A stretch of 64,000 nucleotides of DNA from Cannabis sativa (lineage: Eukaryota; Streptophyta; Magnoliopsida; Rosales; Cannabaceae), in contig NC_083602.1 of NCBI RefSeq assembly GCF_029168945.1, forward strand, positions 48,607,442 through 48,671,441, written 5' to 3'. Under the pieces are notes generated by a model that saw only the letters and a program-made list of their open reading frames with translations, was not told where the DNA came from and ran no database searches. Positions 26,301 to 38,806 of this stretch are shown here, piece by piece (position 1 is the first letter of the stretch; every line of letters starts with the position of its first letter). The position numbers and the translations under genes were made by a program.

Positions 26301-26579
26301 ACTAGTATCAAAGCCATGGTAATGATTTACTTTCATGAAATATGAATTTAAAACATTGAATATTGTTTGTGTGTTGATTTGGATGTGCTCATGTTAGTTT
26401 ATGTGTTATTTGATGATTGAGTGTGATTTACGAAATTTTTCCATGAAAATTATTTTATTTTCAATTATAAAATATTTTATTTGGATTCCTTGTGAAAAAT
26501 TCAGCAACTTTGTTTTTTACAGAACTCAATTCCGATTAAAAATGAGAAAGTTATGGAAGTTTGAAAATTGGGTGCCATG
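26301..26579 (+). mobile_element. Copia A primer site and start of leader, truncated
   Basis: ACTAGTATCAAAGCCATGG at 26301-26319 is a mutated initiator Met-tRNA primer site (the intact form is in copia E at 41623). The leader follows, similar to 41636-41880, and stops at 26579 where the inverted LTR of copia B begins. The five bases before that LTR are CCATG. Confidence 0.85.
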
Positions 26580-28433
26580 TGTTGGATTATAGTTTTACTA
26601 GGATCTAGATTTACTACCATGTATGTTGTTTAACATCCTAAATATGACTTTCTAAAACAATGTAATTTAAACACATATAAAGTTGAAGAAATCTTACATT
26701 GGTTGCAGCGGAATTAAATGACTCCTTCTGCTCAGATCTCTAACCCTTGTATCCTTTCTGAAGCAGAGTATCACCAAGATCTGAGGTTGATTCTCCTTCA
26801 CTTGATTTGGATTCTTCACAGTCTTAAACACTATGATTGAGTACCAACTTGTTATTTGTGGGCATGTACTCCATCACTATAGGGTTCGAAATTGAAGAGA
26901 GAAAGAGAGAGAGAAGGATTCGAATGAGAGAGAGATAGAAGTCTCAAAATTTGATTGAAAGGCTTGAATGCATCATCTTTTAATTTGAGACCATCACTAT
27001 CTATTTATAGGAATCCAACTAGGTTAAGGTTACATTTTGTGGCATTAAAAAATTGATAAAATAAATGGTAAAATAGACCCCAAGTGGTCGGCCATAGGAT
27101 GTGGGCCAATCACTGTAATTTTGCCATTTTTCAACTATTTATCTTATTTTTCTCAAAATGCCATATTTTCCAATTCAACCACTTAAATTCCAAAACTATT
27201 TATTTAATAATTAAAATTAATTATCAAATAAAATTTCCATTTAATATATTTATTAATTACACTTAATAAAGTCTCTTAATAACAAATAAACCCTAGAATC
27301 TCTTTTCTTCACAATTAAGCCCTAGCTTAGTGAAAATTCATAAACTAGACATAGACTAATTTTAGAATTATAATTTATTAATTAAAATCAATTAACTGAG
27401 TCTTACAAGCAGTATTGTCTCAACTTGTATGGGGACCATGGGCCTATATAACCGAGCTTCTAATAAGCAGATCTAGAATTTACCAAGTAAATTCCCTAAC
27501 TTATTAATTCCTCATTGAACCATTATAGAACTTGAAATTGCACTCTCAGTTATATAGAACGCTCTATATGTTACACGATATAGATACGCTAAAAATATTT
27601 AACCATCGTTCTAATTCCAATAATCAAAGATCCTCTATAGATGATTTACACCGAGTAGGGATAAATTTACTATTTCACCCCTCAATGTATTTTATTCTTG
27701 AAACACTTAGCTTCCTATAAATGATATTTTAGTAAACTAATATAATCACTGAAATAAGAGCTCCTCCATTTATCTCTATTAGGTCAAGCTCGAAGAAAAT
27801 CATCATCTCACTTCTATTTCCAGATAGAAGCTATAGATTCCATATCTATGTTTAGCGCTCCCACTCAATTATACTATCATGTTACCAAAATGTACGTATT
27901 ACCCGGACCAAAAGGTAGACTTAACTAACAAAATAAAGAACACAAATAACACTCTTGAGATTGAACCTAACCATGTCAGGATTGAGATCTTTTGATCTAA
28001 GATCAACCAGTGATATTGACTTAGAAAGATACAACGATAAGATTATAATATCATTACCAAGATCAATATCGGTCCCATTCCAATGTATACTCCATACATC
28101 CGAAACTAGCATACTTTGCCAATGTTCTGGAAAGAAAATAACACTTATCCAAGGTGTAAGTATACTTTATCACTGACTATCACGTTAGTGTAAATCCAGT
28201 GCATTGATGAATCAAGGGACATTATCTTTTGAAGTATATAATCACAAGTACCTTCCACTGTGTTGACAACACTGTAATTTTGAATAACTATATGTTCTGG
28301 ATTTAATAGATTTTGTACACATTAAACCATAAACATGAAAACTACATGTAAACATAAATGATCTCTAATCTTCTATTGATAACAAATCAATTTACATTGA
28401 AATGGGGTTTATTTAGGGCATAAAATCCCAACA
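26580..28433 (-). repeat. Copia element B, 3' LTR
   Basis: On the minus strand it runs from TGTTGGGATTTTATGCCC (28433) to ATAATCCAACA (26580), about 1.85 kb, with a TATA box at 27009-27002. It is the 3' LTR because a polypurine tract precedes it at 28448-28434. Antisense and sense open frames of 60-75 codons (27921-28112, 27955-28176) recur in every LTR of the family and are not considered genes. Confidence 0.92.
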
Positions 28434-28448
28434 AACTCCCACTTGCAC
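28434..28448 (-). promoter_or_regulatory. Copia B polypurine tract
   Basis: The minus strand reads GTGCAAGTGGGAGTT immediately before TGTTGGG. This is the typical copia polypurine tract and fixes the orientation of element B. Confidence 0.85.
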
Positions 28449-30344
28449 TAACATAAAACAAGTAGTGCATTTCAATCAATCTATTGTCTTGATATCCAGA
28501 TCAAGTGTAGTATATTTGACTAAACCCAAATTACTGGAACTGTAAGTCTGTGGTAAACTACTGCTTTCTCCACCATTACATCCTTTGTATTAATAAAACA
28601 TTATGCAGCATCATATTCTATATGCATTACTCATCTACGGATACTGAATTCCATACTGCTTATTAAGTGCATCTGAATAAACAAAAGACAATGTCTCTAA
28701 TTCTATCCAAAATGGAATAAAGATAACACAGCTAAGAACTTTCTTCAGTTAAATAACTTTCTAGTGCTTTTCAAAAGCACCTAAGTTATGTATCTTCACT
28801 GATAGAGCTTAAATTATTATAGATGGGTCTTTACATCCTTCTAGAATAATTCCTTTACCCCCAGAGTAAGCACCATCTCGAATAGGCTATGAGTTGGTGT
28901 AGATATAAGGATTCTAATATACACCCTTATCATCTAACATATAGGTCTCTTTTAGAGATTTTTCTTGATTGTCTCCTAATGTTCCTTGTTCGATTACATC
29001 TTAGATTGCTCCCACTCAACACTAGGAGTCTAGTTAAATTCATACATAGAAGTACATTTAATCTCTTACTATTGTTACTCAGGGACATCTTGTTGTGACG
29101 TATTATCTTAGTGTGAAACATTAAATTCCTTCTAGACTAAGTCGTCAACATAGCATTCTAGTATAAACATTAATGTACAATACTTGCTAAAGATTAAGTA
29201 ATCATTAGAGATACCATAAAACATTTCTTGAAGATTAGGTATTTTTTCCAAGTCATTCAAATAGAGTATGCAAATTTTCTTATCTTATCCTCAAAATTCT
29301 GATAATTTATTTCTATCCATATGAATGGTTAGATTTACTTTCTCAGTTGAATTCTAAAGTTCCTATCATGATCATAACATAGTAATCTATCACTAGTGTC
29401 ATCCAAATAAAGATGAGCTTAGAATTTTAAAATTCTCTTACTCAAATAAGGTACTGTGATACTATGACCAAGAACTTTATTGGTACCAATTTCTATTACT
29501 ACAGTAACATATTAATTGGAACAAAAAACAAGATAAAGAATAAGTTCTAATAAATTTGCTAATTAGTTCATTATACTATATCCATGTCTAATCAAAATAT
29601 GTGTTATAGAGATACTGTAGTGTATTGAGTATAGTCTAGAGTTCAAAATGAGCTACATATGTCAATAGCTTTTTCCACCCCTAAGTGTTATAGAGATCAT
29701 GTGGAGTTATTAATATATCTAGAGTTCAATAGACATAAAAGATTGTTGAAGTGCATATGTTACTTCTTAACTTCTTCTACCCCTATTAGATCAAAAGATC
29801 TTTTTATTAAACAAAATCTTAATAATTGTTTAAGAATTAATAATTATTCATAAACATTGAATTTACATTCAAAGTGTTTATGTGGCATTATCTCTTTGCA
29901 GAGATGGAAATATCATAGATTTTGTATCAATAATAAAACACAAACGCATACAAACATGATAAACATATAAATATAATTGGTATTGGCATACACAAGATAA
30001 AGAAAATATGAAATTCATAAATGCAATTCATAACAAAATGGTCGTAATGAATCGTCTGCAATAATATGAAATAGGGAATAAAATCCCAAACCAATAACTG
30101 AAACTATAAATTGTTCATAAATTGAAACAATGAAATCAAAAATTAAAAGAAGATTCGAGCTTCATCTTTACTTGGACAATCTTCATCATTCTGTCTAATC
30201 ATCCGACTCAACTCGCTAGGATAGTAATCCAAGTTTAAGCAGCTGGAGCTGAAATAAGAAGAAAACAAAACATGGTTAATAGATCCAGAGTTAATAACCC
30301 AAAGGGATAATAATTTCTAAAACACATGAGTTTATAGCAGAAAT
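28449..30344 (-). mobile_element. Copia B interior without pol
   Basis: About 1.9 kb between the gag zinc knuckle and the polypurine tract. I find no protease, integrase, reverse transcriptase or RNase H motif in any frame; the sequence is AT-rich with frequent stops. The copy is therefore non-autonomous, by deletion or by inheritance from a non-coding master. Confidence 0.7.
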
Positions 30345-31211
30345 AGAAATACCTTGTTTCTTTGCCAAAAACTTAGGACACTGGGGTTTCCAATGGCCCT
30401 TTTCGTTGCAATAGAAGAACTTTCCTTTTTGCTTTGCATTTGGATTAGCAGTCTTTTTCTTATTAGTTGTTTTAACAGCTTTAAGAAGCTTCTTGCTATT
30501 CTTCCAATTCTTCTTGTTGCTGGGTTTCGAAGCAGAGGCAATGTTTGCCTCAGTCTTGGCCGTACATTAGCAGTGCTAGAACTAGGAGCTTTAGTTCCTC
30601 CTTACTGTGGTCCTCCAATAAAATTTTCAAATGTCTGAAGGTTGTTGATCAACTCGTGAAATTCAAACTCCAACTTGTTCATGACATAATTTGATGTAAA
30701 AGGCAGAAAAGCTAGAGTCAAACTATTCAAGATCAAAATCACTTGAGTTGTCTGATCTATAACAGCTCCATGATTCTCAGGCTCTTGGAAGTAACTAGTC
30801 ATTTGGAGCAGGTGATCAGGCACATTTTGATGAGGTTTCATCCGTGCATTCATAAAATTCTTGGTCGCCTCAAAGGGAGATTGAATTGACGTCATCCCAA
30901 ACACTTCAGTCAACTGGTTCATGATATCTGCAGCCGTGAGAGTATTGGCAAACCTTGTTTTCAAGGTGCCGACCATGCTAGACAGCATAAAGTATCGAGC
31001 TTTGTTGTTAGCATTTTTCCAACGCTCGAACTTTTCAATGACTGCCTTGGTCGCATTCTCACCTGGCTGCTCAGGAGCCTCTTCTTTCAACACAAACAGG
31101 GCATTTTTACCAATGAGAGCAATATTAATGTTCTCTCTCTATTTGACGAAGTTAGCTCCAGAGAGCTTGTTGTCAGTCAACAGTGACACCATGGGGTTGT
31201 TCATAGTCATA
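30345..31211 (-). pseudogene. Copia-type gag (UBN2-like) with defective zinc knuckle
   Basis: Gag builds the particle of copia retrotransposons. The reading starts at MTMNNPMVSLL (about 31211), has a stop in place of a conserved Trp after NFVK (about 31142), then an open stretch of 163 codons (31093-30602) with the copia gag pattern: FERWKNANNKARYFMLSSM, then LTEVFGM and LLQMTSYF. A stop follows GGPQ at 30602. After a shift comes a Lys-rich region and a zinc knuckle (FFYCNEKGHWKPQCPKF, about 30410-30360). The knuckle has lost its first Cys, replaced by Phe; the other Cys, His and Cys remain. No protease follows. It is clearly dead, but its parentage is clear. Confidence 0.85.
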
Positions 31212-33132
31212 TTGGGTACTACAAATATCAATAAAAATAAATCAAGTAAGGTTTAACAAAATCACACACATTTAGAAATTATTAGCACTTAGCAAATAGG
31301 AGTGACAAGTGAAAATACAAAAACATACAATCCTAGATAATTTCCAAGGTTTCCAACAAACTAATACTAGTGTCCTGTTTAGGCGAGAGTCAAAGATATC
31401 ACCCATTGAATAAAGTAGTCAGGTCATCTAAAATGACAAACATTCTAGCAACCTTTTATTCGATCAAGATGAGAATCCAGCATTGTCCTGTTTAGGCGAG
31501 AGTCAAGGCCATTCTATCTTATGAGCTTCCACCATTGTTTCATACTTTTGTAAGTCTTACTCCTAACAACCACCATTAGGGTGATCAGTACTAGGAATAA
31601 AATACTTACAAATAATACTTATCTTTCGAGATTCAAACGGCATTAAATTGCTAATGAACGTTCATCCATTATGGATGATTACTCACTAAAACAAGAACTA
31701 TGTAGAACCGACAATGGAGATCGAATATCCTTATAATAAAGTTCATTATTTAAAGTGTATTTTCATCTAATCTTGATTTCAATCTATTTATTTTAAAATA
31801 TATATTTATTCAATTAAATTACCAATTTAGAAAATTCTAAATATAAATTTTAATTTAATATTTATAAAATTATACTTAGATAGATCTTAAAATAAATAAA
31901 ATTATTTTCCATCTTAGTAATAATTCTCAATAAATATTTCGAAAATTAATCAAGTTAAGTTAATCCAAAATTAATTAAAATTAGTTTTCAACTCAAATTT
32001 AATTTTCTATAAATATGTATAGCAAAATTTGAAATCCAATGTATTTAAAATAAATACATTTTCGAAATTGGCCTATAATAAAATAAATTAAATCTCGAGA
32101 AATTATTCTAATTTATGTTGGTCCAAAATTAATTAATAAATTAATTTTTCACACAAATATAATTTTCTTATTTAATTAAATTTCTATGAAAAATATCAAA
32201 TATTTAAGTATATTGAATAAAATCAACTTAAATATTAATTTTCTATTTAATTAAATATAACTAGAAAAATACTTCAAGCATACAGTAAATAACTATCTAG
32301 ATATTTCACTAACTAATTACGTATTTTCTAATTAAAATATAATATAATTTAGTCTATTTATTTTAATAAATCATTAATGAAAAATTTACTTAATTTAAGT
32401 TGATCTAAAATTAATTAAAATAATTAATTTTCAACTTTCATCTATTTTTCAAAAAAAATTCAAAATAATCTGCATTAAATAAATGCAATTCTAAAATTGG
32501 TGGGAAAATGATTAATAAAATAAAATAAACTATATTTTGAAAATTATTCTAATTTAAGTTGTTCTTGAATTAAATTTCCAACTTAAATATAATTTTTTAT
32601 CTAATTATATATTCTGAAAAATAACTAATATTTAAGTATCTAGATAAAATCTACTTAAATATTTAATTTTTAATTTAATTAATTGTATTAAATCTAAGAA
32701 ATAAATAATTAAGTATCTTGAATAAAATAAATACGCTAATTTAAGTTGATCTAAAATTAATTAAAATAATTAATTTTCAACTTAAATATATTTTTCTAAC
32801 TAATTAAATATTAGAAAATATAATTAGTTACTAGAAATAACTATCTAGAATATATCTCATTAAACTAAGTATTTTTCAAAAATTAATTTTAAAATATTCT
32901 AAAGAAAAATAAATTTCAAATATTTTAAAACTAATTATGTTGCTAATTCAATTTTAATTACGTTAGACTAATATAATTAACCTAATACAATTATTTAAAT
33001 AAGGAAAATGGGCCTTCACGATTAGGGTTGTTGGTGTGAGGGAGGACTGAGTTCAGTATGTCGTACCCACTACTAATGGCCCCCTAACTCTCACACAAGG
33101 CCCAAAGGAGAGGAATTTAACCATTAAATAAA
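31212..33132 (-). mobile_element. Copia B 5' leader, inner part
   Basis: Long AT-rich untranslated leader between gag and the (missing) primer site. It contains two copies of TGACTCTCGCCTAAACAGGA (31392-31372 and 31505-31486, read on minus) and the conserved foldable block (33110-33003), both also present in copia E. It is interrupted at 33133 by a Mutator-like element and resumes at 35405. Confidence 0.8.
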
Positions 33133-35404
33133 GGGCTATTTACAAAAATATGGGAAAATAAAGATAAGTTTTGATATATATATGGCATAAAAACTTAATT
33201 ACACTAAATATGGTATTTTTTAAAAAAACTTACAAATATGGGAAAAAGTCTTGAGTAATGCCATAAAAAACTTTAAATTTGTGTTTCTTTTTATTTCTTT
33301 TTTCTTTTTTAAAAAAATAAAATACTAAAATAAATAAAAAATTATCTCAACTATAGATATTATTTTTTTTTACAGAAATTAAACTTGTTTTTTTTTTTTT
33401 ATTTAAACTACTATTTTTTTTTCTTTGTTTTTTTTGTTAAAAACTAATTATTTCATTAAAAGCAGAAAAAAAAAACCAGTTTCATCAACATTAAAAGAAA
33501 CTATTAATTTCATTAAAAGAATAAAAGAAATAGTTTCATTATGTTATTAGAATTTTTTTTCAAGTTACTTTTTTATTATTTTGTTTCTAGGTTAGAAACT
33601 TACACTTATATTTTGTTATTAAATTATTGGTAGGCATTATGTGTTGTTTTGATTATATTTGTGATTAGTATTTTTTTTTTTTGTATATTTGTGTGTGTGT
33701 ATGTTTTTATTTGATTGTCTGATGAAACTGGTTTCAATTAACTTTATTATTAACATTTGTATTTTGTTATGATTTTCTATAACGTCAAAACTGGTTTCAC
33801 ATGTCGAAACTGGTTTCACATGTTTTAACTATTCTGTAATGGGGTTGCTCAATTTTTATGATATTATTATATATTTTTTAGTTTGTATAAAACCAGTTTT
33901 ATTATTGTATGATATTTGAACAACAATTTTTATTTTATTTTAATTAATCAGTTTCTGACATACATATTATTTTATTATTTTCATAACTGGTTTTTTTAAG
34001 TAATTAATTTTTTTTTATTGTTGTTCATAATTGAGTTTTATTCAATTTTTTATTAATTTATCTCAAGAAACTGATTTTTATTTGTTTGTTTTTATTTTGG
34101 TTGTTTTACTAACTGGTTTGTCACATTCCACTGTTTTTTTTTTTTGTTATTCTTTTATGGTTTTTATTGCACTTTTGTCTCTTTAATTTTCTTTGTTTCT
34201 TTTTTTTCTCTTTGATTTTAATTTGTGGTTCTCTTTGTTATATTTGCAGCATATTGTATGTTTAAATTAACTCTAATTTTTGAGCAAGCAAATAAAAAAT
34301 TAAATGTCAAAATAAAGAATGAAGTTAGAAGTTTGATTATTAGGTATTGATATAAATTTTATATGTTCGAAATTGGTTTTTAAATTTAGTATCGTTAATT
34401 TGTAAAAGTTTAGTTATTAGGCATTGTGTATTTTTTATTATGTTATTGATGAAACTATTTTTTTTTTTTTTGCCTCTTTTAATGAAATAATTCGTTTATT
34501 TTAATATTGATGAAACTGGTTTTTAAAGTTAGGATCGTCTTTAGATTGTAATTTTTTTCATTATCTTGTTGATGAAACTATTTTTTGTATTCTTTAAATG
34601 AAATTATTAGTTTCTTTCAATGTTGATGAAACTAGTTTTTAAAGTTTGGATTCTTTTTAGATTATGATTTTTTATATTGTTTTTTTTTCAGGATGATATT
34701 GATGAAACTGGTTTTTTTTTTCTGCTGTTTTTAATGGAATAATTAGTTTTTAACAAAAAAAAAAAACGAATAGTAGTTTAAATAAAAAAACAAGTTTAAT
34801 TTTTGTAAAAAAAAATGAAATATAAAAATGTACACTTATTATATATATTAAGAGAAAAAAATTAGGTTGAGAAAAAAATTGAAAAAAAAAAAAGAGACAC
34901 AAAGAGAAATTAGAAAAAAAAAATAGAGAGAGATAAGCGAAAGAAAGAAAAAAAAAAGTAGCAACTGACTTAAAAGTTGAAAAGAAAAAAGAGAGCCAAA
35001 ATTGACTAAAAAATATATAAAAAAGACAAAAAAAAAAAAAAAACTTTTTGAAGTTTCAATAAGTAAAAAAAGAAAAAAAAATTAATAAAAGTATAAAAGT
35101 AAAATGTTCTTGTCAAATTAAAAATGTAATGTTTGAAAAAAAATGTAGTATTTGGTGTAAATTTTTCAAATAAAAAGAAACCATAAAATATAAGTGTAAA
35201 ATAAATTAAAAAAATGAATAAAACTAATTAAGCTAAAAACAAAAACATAAAATATGGGATTGGATAATAAGTTTATAAAAATATGGCATATCAAATACCA
35301 TAAAAAACTTAAATGTGAAAAAATGCCATAGAAAAGTGGCAAACCTAAAAATGCTATATTTTTCTAACTTTGTTATGAAATCCCATATTTCATGTAATTT
35401 TCAC
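33133..35404. mobile_element. Mutator-like (MULE) non-autonomous element, 2272 bp
   Basis: Flanked by a perfect 9-base target duplication TTAAATAAA (33124-33132 and 35405-35413), the hallmark of Mutator-like elements. The ends are imperfect terminal inverted repeats, GGGCTATTTACAAAAATATG on the left and GTGAAAATTACATGAAATAT inverted on the right. Both continue with GGCATA / TGCCATA motifs further in. The left half is strongly T-rich and the right half A-rich. The middle (33700-34760) holds many copies of ATGAAACTGGTTT. No transposase or captured gene is seen. Confidence 0.87.
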
Positions 35405-35700
35405 TTAAATAAATAATTGTTATTCATTGAATAAGCCCAATTCTAATTGGGCCTAAATAAAATTACCTTATGTGAAATTTTATTTTAGCAAGGCAGTCCA
35501 TTTAATTAATAAAACTTAAATGGGTTTCCTATATGCATATAAGCCCAAAAGCAAACATATAGGCTCACACAGGTCAAATGATTTGGATGGGCCCTATCAT
35601 GTTACTAGGTTTACACAAATGAAAGAAATTGTAAAATTTACCTGTTACAAATTATTTATAAGATCTATTGACAATTAGACTATGATTAAAATCAAATAAA
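35405..35700 (-). mobile_element. Copia B leader, outer part
   Basis: Continues the copia B leader after the MULE and contains the family phrases around GGCCCTATCATGTTACTAGG. It ends at the centre of an inverted repeat shared with 35830 onward. The copia B primer site and 5' LTR are absent. Confidence 0.75.
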
Positions 35701-35829
35701 AGAAGTAAAAAATTTACTTGTATTTATCAAATTAAATTAAATATCTAATATGATAAATAATTTAGAAATAACCAAATAGATATTTTCAATATCATTTTCT
35801 AATCTTATAATTTAATAAAATTATTATCT

Positions 35830-37771
35830 AATTTTAATCATAGTCCATTTGTCAATTGATCTTATAAATAATTTTACCTGTATGAGCTTATATGTTTGCT
35901 TTTGGGATTAGATGCATATAGGAACCCCATTTATTTCTAGATATTCAAATGGACTAGGTTGCTTAAATAAAATGTCACCTATGACAGTTTTATTTAGGCC
36001 TAATTAGTATTGGGCTCATTCAATGAATAACAATTATTTAATGAAATGTTAAATTTCTCTCCTTTGGGCCTTGTGTGAGAGTTAGGGGCCATTAGTAGTG
36101 GGTACGACATACTGAACCCAATCCTCCCTCACATGAACAACCCCAATTGTGAAGACACATTTGCCTTATTCAAATAATTTTATTAGGCTAATTATACTAG
36201 GTTAACCTAAATAAAATTGACTTAGCAACATAATTAATTTTGAAATAAATAAAATTAATTTTTTATTAGATTATTTTAAAATTAATTTAGAATAAATACA
36301 GTTAGTTTAATGAAATATTCTAGATAATGATTTCTAGTAACTAATTTATATTTTTTTTAATATTTAATTAAGTAGAAAAATATATTTAAGTTGAAAATTA
36401 ATTTTATTTAATTTTAGACCAACTTAAATTAGAATATTTTTCTTAGAACTTAAAAATAGAGTTAATAATTAAGTTGATTTTATTCAAGATACTTAATTAT
36501 TTGTTTCTATTTCATGAAATTTAATTAATTATAAAATATATTTAAGTTGAAAATTAATTTTTTTAATTAATTTTGGACCAACATAAATTAGATTATTTTT
36601 CTTAAATATTAAATTAGAATTAATAATTAAGTTGATTTTATTCTAGATACTTAATTATTTCTATTTTAATGAATTTAATTAGATAGAAAATTATATTAAA
36701 GTTGGAAAATTTTTCAATTTCAGATCAACTTAAATTAAAATAATTTTCAGAATATATTTTATTTTATTTTAATAATCATTCAAATAATTTCAAATTGCAT
36801 TTATTTATTTGAAATGCAGGTATTTCAAAAAAAAAAATTTTGAAAATTAGATTAAAGTTGAAAGTTAGTTTATTTATAAATTTTAGATCAACTTGAATAA
36901 AGTAATTTTCATTAATGTTTTATTTAAAATAAATATACTAAAACATATTATATTTTAATTAGAAAATAAGTATTTAGTTTATGAATTATCTAGATAGATT
37001 TTTTCTAGGTAAACTTTTGGTATTTTTCTAGATATATTTAATTAAATAAGAAAATTAATATTTAAGTTGATTTGTTCATGACACTTAATTATTTGATGTT
37101 TTTCTTAAGAGATTTAATTAAATAAGAAAATGTTATTTATGTTGAAAATTAATTTAATTAATTTTAAACCAACATAAATTAGAATAATTTTTTCAGTTTT
37201 ATTTTATTTTATTTTAATGATTATTGCAAAAATATATTATATACATTGGATTTTGAATTCTATCATATATATATTTATGGAAAATTAAATTTGAGTTGAA
37301 AATTAATTTTAATTAATTTTGGACCAACTTAAATTAAGTAATTTTCATAATATTTATTGGAAAATTAATAATAAGGATGGAAAATATTTTTTTTATATTG
37401 CAGATCTTCCTAGAGTATAATTTTATAAATATTAAATTAAAATTTATATTTAGAGTTATCTAAATTAGTAATTTTAATTAAATAAATATATATTAAAAAA
37501 TTGATTAAAATAAGTATCAACTGAAAATCCAACTCTTTAAAGTAATGAGCTTTAGTTATAAGGATATTCGATCTCCATTGTTGGTCCTACATGGTTAATT
37601 TATTTTCAATATAACCTGGAGACGCTAGACTTCGTCCCCCTAATGGATGGTTATTTGTTAAAGCATTTAACATCGTAACGATCTCTTATGATAAGTATTT
37701 TGTAAGTTTTCGTCTCCATTAGACTCTCCCCTATGGTGACTACTTAGAGATAAATTTATGAAGTATGAAAC
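35830..37771 (+). mobile_element. Copia leader C (plus strand)
   Basis: Plus-strand copia leader matching 42750-43950 of copia E, with the conserved block at 36061-36165. It begins mid-leader at the inverted-repeat centre and ends at AAGTATGAAAC (37771), where a Tat-like LTR is inserted. It may be the continuation of copia A (26579). No coding sequence. Confidence 0.75.
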
Positions 37772-38453
37772 TGTTATCCCAAATTTTGCACTCTGACGTG
37801 GCATTACAAGAATGGTGACACGTGGAGTCCGCTTAGAGCGTCTGCTCGGGAAGATAGACCGAGCAGGATGCCTCGCTGGCACAACCTGAGTAAGATATTC
37901 AGCGACCCGTGCAGAGCAATCAACACTTAGCGAATTCAGCTTTCGCATCATGAGTCATCAGCTCAATCCCTATAACTCAGGGATCAACTCACGTGGATAC
38001 GACATACATACGATCCCACTATCAGTGTATTCAGCCTCAATCCAACGATCCTTGCATTCAACATTGATCACACGATCTTTCTGTTTATGCGCATTGTAAC
38101 GAGAGAGGAAACTCTTCCTCCTCAAGTTTCCCAGCCCTATAAATGGCTAGGTATGTTCACTGGGCAAAGGGACCGAGAGATTGAAAGTTGATACGTAGCT
38201 AAGCTAAGACTATATTATTATCTAAGAATTATATATTCAGAGATACTGTTGTAAGAGCTATAAGAAAAGGAATCTTCTTCCTTGTCCTTGAGTCAATACA
38301 AATAACGAGGATTAGGCTATTACCGAAATGCTCGGGGTTGAACCTCTATAAAATTCCTATGTCTTACTATTGCTTTATTATATATTTATTACGACATATC
38401 GTTTATCGCTTATAAAAAAGACTCATTTTCGTTGGCTAAAAGCGAAGTCAACA
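37772..38453 (+). repeat. Tat-like gypsy 5' LTR, 682 bp
   Basis: TGTTATCCCAAATTTTGC ... GCGAAGTCAACA. It contains a TATA-like CTATAAATGG (38135-38144). It is followed by TTTTGGTGCTTTCATTGAG, a primer-site arrangement common in Tat-like elements, though I cannot name the tRNA. The five bases before it are GAAAC. The 3' partner LTR is not in the window. Confidence 0.8.
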
Positions 38454-38517
38454 TTTTGGTGCTTTCATTGAGAGAAGGATCACAAATCGCTCTTTTCGAC
38501 ACTCAACCACCAACACG

Positions 38518-38806
38518 ATGGTGCAAACTCGTAGAGGCCTGTCTGACCCAGAAAATTCACAGACATTGGATCCGGCATGGGTTCCGCCTGCTGTCAATCC
38601 TGGACAGACGGGAAGCGTGGTGAAAGGTGAAACACCTCCTGTTACTGAAACTGCGCCTGGTGTGCAAGAGACTGGGAATAACAGTTTTGCACACAGCGAG
38701 GGCATTCATAACACGACTATTCTGCCTGGAACCAACACCCAGATGACCATCGGAGACGCAGCCGAATTGCAAAATCTCCGTGCCGCGCTCGGACTCATGC
38801 AGAGTC
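38518..38806 (+). pseudogene. Tat-like gag N-terminus, truncated
   Basis: An ATG 64 bases after the LTR starts MVQTRRGLSDPENSQTLD, a common start for gag of this type, and continues as a Pro/Thr/Gly-rich, probably disordered region. After 96 codons it is cut at 38806 by a copia LTR. The open frame runs on to 38868 but the last codons are LTR sequence. The capsid domain would lie beyond the insertion. The present part has no stop, so the element was probably not very old when interrupted. Confidence 0.7.

Noticed and set aside
26301..26319. Sequence like the 3' end of initiator Met-tRNA (also at 22722, 41623, 51791, 56059, 62580)
   Set aside because: These are retrotransposon primer sites, not tRNA genes; the rest of a tRNA is absent.
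27921..28176. Short frames (LRSFDLRSTSDIDLERY type) recurring at 12040, 15162, 27955, 40179 and 61101
   Set aside because: They recur because each lies in a copia LTR. They vary in length and carry stops and shifts between copies, so no coding constraint is visible.
38432..38772. Alternative frames around the Tat-like gag start
   Set aside because: They overlap the frame starting at 38518, which sits correctly after the LTR and primer site and has the expected gag start.
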